64,000 nucleotides of DNA from positions 124,001-188,000 of the forward strand of contig NZ_VSSO01000002.1 of NCBI RefSeq assembly GCF_008312885.1. Direction: 5' to 3'. Made by a program: the position numbers and the translations under genes. This document shows, in pieces, positions 61,434-64,000 of this stretch; position 1 is the first letter of the stretch, and every line of letters begins with the position of its first letter. Under the pieces are notes generated by a model that made no database searches, was not told the DNA's origin, and saw nothing but the letters and a program-made list of their open reading frames with translations. This stretch comes from Lolliginicoccus suaedae (GTDB lineage: Bacteria > Actinomycetota > Actinomycetes > Mycobacteriales > Mycobacteriaceae).

Positions 61434-62801
61434 GTGATCGCTGAGGATCTCGACACGGCCATCAACGAGTGGCCTGATCGGCTGCGCGAGGGCCAGCTCG
61501 CTACGGTGGGGCGCGAGGCGTCCGAGCTGCCGCTGCCGGATCTCGTGTGGGTGCTCGAGCGGCTGCGCGAGGGCGATAGGGCGATCGTCTTCCGCCTGCT
61601 GCCCAAGGGTCTCGCGCACGAGGCGTTCGAGCGGTTCGACGAGGGCCTGCGCGCCGAGCTGTTCACCAGCCTCCGCGATGACCAGGTGATCACGTTGTTC
61701 GGGGATCTCGATCCCGATGATCGCGTGCACCTGATGGATGAGCTGCCGGCGAATGTCGCGCGGAAGCTGCTGCAGGGATTGTCCAAGCATGAGCGCGAGC
61801 TGACCGCGCCGATCCTCGGCTATGACCGCGGCTCGATCGGCCGCTGGATGAGCACCGAGTACGTGCGCGTCCTCGATACGCAGACCGTGCTCGAGGCGCT
61901 CACGCAGATCCGCCATCGCGGGCGCGACGCAGAGACCATCTACACGGTCCCGGTGACGGACTCGTCGAAGCAGCTCGTGGGCGTGGTGAGCCTGCGCGAG
62001 CTGATGCTCGCCGACTCGGGCCGTCCCGTGGGGCAGCTCATGAACGAGCCGATCAGCGTGGCGGCATCCGAGGATGCCGAGACCGCGGCGCGGCGCTGCC
62101 TGGATGCGCAGGTCCTTGCCCTGCCTGTGGTCGACAAGGAGGACCGCATCGTCGGCATCCTCACCGTGGACGATGCGGTGCGCATCACCTCGCAGGCGGA
62201 GGAGGAGGACGCGGCGCGCGCGGGCGCGGCGGAACCGCTCGGGCGCCCCTACTTGTCGACGCCGGTCCGGACGCTCGTGCGCTCACGGGTGGTGTGGCTG
62301 CTGCTGCTCGCGGTCTCGGCGGTGGCGACGGTGGGGGTCCTGGATCATTTCGAGGGCGATCTGTCCCAGGCGGTCACCCTGGCGGTGTTCATCCCGCTCA
62401 TCATTGGCACCGGCGGCAATACCGGCTCGCAGGCAGCGGTGACGATCACGCGCGCCGTGGCGGTGGGCGATGTGCGGCCCCGCGATGTGGGCATCGTGCT
62501 GCTGCGCGAGATCCGCACCGGGGCAGCTCTCGGTGCGCTGCTGGGCTCGCTCGCGTTCGTGGCGATCGCCCTGGTGGCGGTGTTCATCGAGGGGTACAGC
62601 CTCGATATCGGGCTGGTGGTGGCGTTGTCGATGCTGGCGATCTGCACGCTCGCGGCCTCGGTGGGCGGGGTGATCCCGCTGTTCGCCAAGGCGGTGAAGA
62701 TCGACCCGGCGGTGATGTCGACGCCGTTCATCTCGACATTCGTCGATGCGACGGGGCTGATCCTGTACTTCGTGATCGCGAAGACGGTGCTGGGGCTCTA
62801 G
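61434..62801 (+). CDS. mgtE: Magnesium transporter MgtE
   Basis: MgtE is a Mg2+ (also Co2+) channel of the inner membrane with a cytosolic Mg2+ sensor. The 455-residue protein has the N domain (helical repeats to about 130), two CBS domains (about 135-255; LGYDRGSIGRWMSTEYVRVLDTQTVLEALTQIR and SVAASEDAETAARRCLDAQVLALPVVDKEDRIVGILTVDDAVRI) and five spans with the pore segment FIPLIIGTGGNTGSQAAVTITRAVA. GTG 61434 has AGGGGAG just upstream. Confidence 0.94.
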   Translation: MIAEDLDTAINEWPDRLREGQLATVGREASELPLPDLVWVLERLREGDRAIVFRLLPKGLAHEAFERFDEGLRAELFTSLRDDQVITLFGDLDPDDRVHLMDELPANVARKLLQGLSKHERELTAPILGYDRGSIGRWMSTEYVRVLDTQTVLEALTQIRHRGRDAETIYTVPVTDSSKQLVGVVSLRELMLADSGRPVGQLMNEPISVAASEDAETAARRCLDAQVLALPVVDKEDRIVGILTVDDAVRITSQAEEEDAARAGAAEPLGRPYLSTPVRTLVRSRVVWLLLLAVSAVATVGVLDHFEGDLSQAVTLAVFIPLIIGTGGNTGSQAAVTITRAVAVGDVRPRDVGIVLLREIRTGAALGALLGSLAFVAIALVAVFIEGYSLDIGLVVALSMLAICTLAASVGGVIPLFAKAVKIDPAVMSTPFISTFVDATGLILYFVIAKTVLGL

Positions 62802-62832
62802 CCCGCCACCACTGACGCCGTTGTGAACGCGC

Positions 62833-62870
62833 GAGCGGCCCCGGGATCCGCGAGGTTCCCGGGGCCGCTC
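62833..62870. terminator. Bidirectional terminator between mgtE and the SOD gene
   Basis: GAGCGGCCCCGGG (62833-62845) pairs perfectly with CCCGGGGCCGCTC (62858-62870) around a 12-base loop. It lies between the convergent stops of mgtE and sodA. Confidence 0.85.
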
Positions 62871-62884
62871 AGCGGTGGATCAGA

Positions 62885-63511
62885 TCAGGAGACGATCAGT
62901 CCGCTGGTCTGGGTGCGCGCGCGATCGAAGCGCGCAGCCACGTCATCCCAGTTGACGACGTTCCAGAAGGCGTTGACGTAATCGCCCTTGACGTTCTTGT
63001 ACTGCAGGTAGAAGGCGTGCTCCCACATGTCGAGCATGAGCAGCGGGGTGAGCCCGATCGGGATGTTGCCCTGCTGGTCATAGAGCTGCACGATCACCGG
63101 GCGCGCGCCGATCGAGTCCCACGCGAGGATGGACCAGCCGGAGCCCTGGATGGCGTTGGCGTTGGCGTTGAAGTGCGCGCGGAACTTGTCGAACGAGCCG
63201 AAGTGCTCATCGATGGAGGCGGCGAGCTCACCGGTGGGCTTGTCGCCACCGTTGGGGGAGAGGTTGTTCCAGAACACCGAGTGGTTGGTGTGGCCTCCGA
63301 GGTGGAACGCGAGGTTCTTCTCGTGAAGGTTGACCACGGCGGCGATGGTGTCGTTCTCGCGAGCCTCGGCGAGCTTATCGAGCGCGGTGTTGGCACCGGT
63401 CACGTACGCCTGGTGGTGCTTGGAGTGGTGGAGCTCCATGATCTGGCCCGAGATATGGGGCTCGAGAGCGGAGTAATCGTAGGGCAGATCGGGAAGCGTA
63501 TATACAGCCAC
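62885..63511 (-). CDS. sodA: Superoxide dismutase (Mn/Fe)
   Basis: A 208-residue superoxide dismutase that converts superoxide to hydrogen peroxide and oxygen. Metal ligands are in [13 protein letters not shown] (His about 28), [10 protein letters not shown] (His), and [12 protein letters not shown] (Asp and His). The [12 protein letters not shown] segment carries the outer-sphere Gln. GTG 63511 is preferred: AGGAAAGG lies 6 bases upstream, while the ATG two codons earlier has the site too close. No signal peptide is present, which suggests the cytosol unless exported by other means. Confidence 0.95.
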   Translation of the reverse strand: MAVYTLPDLPYDYSALEPHISGQIMELHHSKHHQAYVTGANTALDKLAEARENDTIAAVVNLHEKNLAFHLGGHTNHSVFWNNLSPNGGDKPTGELAASIDEHFGSFDKFRAHFNANANAIQGSGWSILAWDSIGARPVIVQLYDQQGNIPIGLTPLLMLDMWEHAFYLQYKNVKGDYVNAFWNVVNWDDVAARFDRARTQTSGLIVS

Positions 63512-63655
63512 GAGCATCCTTTCCTGAGCGGGCGCGGGGGTGCCTGTGAGTGATCCCGGCCCGGCTGCGGATTTTGTTCTCACTACGGCTCCAACTCTTG
63601 TTCATCGGGACGCTTTGTGCAACAGCTTCGCGCTCGGCGAATTCTGCTGAATCGA

Positions 63656-63673
63656 TTTTCGCCCTGGCGAAAA
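63656..63673. promoter_or_regulatory. Palindrome TTTTCGCC-CT-GGCGAAAA between sodA and msrA
   Basis: TTTTCGCC (63656-63663) and GGCGAAAA (63666-63673) form a perfect 8-bp inverted repeat with a 2-base spacer in the divergent sodA/msrA gap, which is AT-richer than elsewhere. It may be an operator for a redox or metal regulator. The regulator is not recognised. Confidence 0.5.
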
Positions 63674-63747
63674 AATAGTTCAATACAGCCAAATCCCGGG
63701 ATCCTTCAGGGATGCCAGGAACCTGGCGGGCGCGTAGCATTTCCACC

Positions 63748-64000
63748 ATGACATGGTTCGACGAGCTTACTGGCCGACGCAGGACCACCATGATCACGCC
63801 CGACCAGGCCTTGCCCGGTCGCGATGCCCCAGTCAGGATCTCCGGGATCCACGCGGTCAACCAGCACCGGATGACGCCGCCATTTCCCGCCGGCATGGAC
63901 ACCCTGGTGGTCGCGGAGGGCTGCTTCTGGGGCGCCGAGCGCGGCTTCTGGCGAGCTCCCGGCGTGTACTCCACGGCGGTCGGCTACGCGGGCGGATACA
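63748..64000 (+). CDS. msrA: Peptide methionine sulfoxide reductase MsrA, 3' end cut by the window edge
   Basis: MsrA reduces S-methionine sulfoxide in proteins. The 84 codons present read [84 protein letters not shown], very close in plan to the E. coli-type enzyme with its long N-terminus. The catalytic Cys is in GCFWG (about 60). It is divergent from sodA, an oxidative-stress pairing. Confidence 0.92.
   Translation, partial: MTWFDELTGRRRTTMITPDQALPGRDAPVRISGIHAVNQHRMTPPFPAGMDTLVVAEGCFWGAERGFWRAPGVYSTAVGYAGGY

Overview
The window is GC-rich actinobacterial chromosome spanning the replication origin. Gene content and order point to the order Mycobacteriales (Corynebacteriales). Evidence includes rsmG-jag-yidC-yidD-rnpA-rpmH | dnaA-oriC-dnaN-recF-dciA-gyrB-gyrA-DUF3566, then tRNA-Ile/tRNA-Ala, then ppiA, rhomboid, crgA, DUF881, a glutamine amidotransferase and the pknB-pknA-pbpA-rodA-pstP-fhaB-fhaA cluster. 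This is the layout of the Mycobacterium tuberculosis Rv0001-Rv0020 region, with insertions. A DUF3068 (PorA-family) protein and many GTG starts fit the same group. The genus cannot be fixed from sequence alone.

Positions 1-5400 hold the leftward ribosomal protein / RNase P / membrane insertase operon, ending in a partial rsmG whose start codon touches a perfect ParB site (parS), and the rightward dnaA gene. Positions 5400-5700 are oriC: perfect DnaA boxes, a 13-bp element present three times, and an AT-rich unwinding segment that starts with TAG-type trinucleotides (DnaA-trio-like). Positions 5.9-14.6 kb carry dnaN, recF, dciA, gyrB, gyrA, a DUF3566 gene, two tRNAs and a 40-codon microprotein gene between them.

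Positions 14.6-24.7 kb are an accessory stretch compared with M. tuberculosis: a TetR-regulated ABC-2 exporter, a second parS, two SRPBCC proteins, a DEAD-box helicase with a Gly/Arg/Ser tail, a helix-turn-helix/coiled-coil protein of unknown role, an alpha/beta hydrolase and a beta-lactamase-like serine hydrolase. Positions 24.8-37.8 kb return to the conserved block of cell-wall synthesis and Ser/Thr phosphorylation genes. Many of these overlap by ATGA, implying translational coupling.

Positions 38-64 kb hold tRNA-Leu, glutamate synthase gltBD, a Na/Pi cotransporter-like protein, an FMN lactate oxidase-family enzyme, an RraA-like protein, a succinate-semialdehyde dehydrogenase, a CsbD-like protein, DUF3068, CopC, a RecB-like nuclease, and a secreted hydrolase. 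They also hold a cobalamin-riboswitch-controlled cbtBA cobalt uptake pair, ilvD, a short-chain dehydrogenase, mgtE, superoxide dismutase and the start of msrA.

No transposon, prophage or CRISPR array is visible. The most notable non-coding signals are the two parS sites, the oriC architecture, perfect DnaA boxes far from oriC (26.7 kb and 61.35 kb), a two-copy inverted repeat shared by the convergent intergenic regions at 44.8 and 55.8 kb, and the cbtBA riboswitch. I did not find a convincing wholly new multi-gene system.
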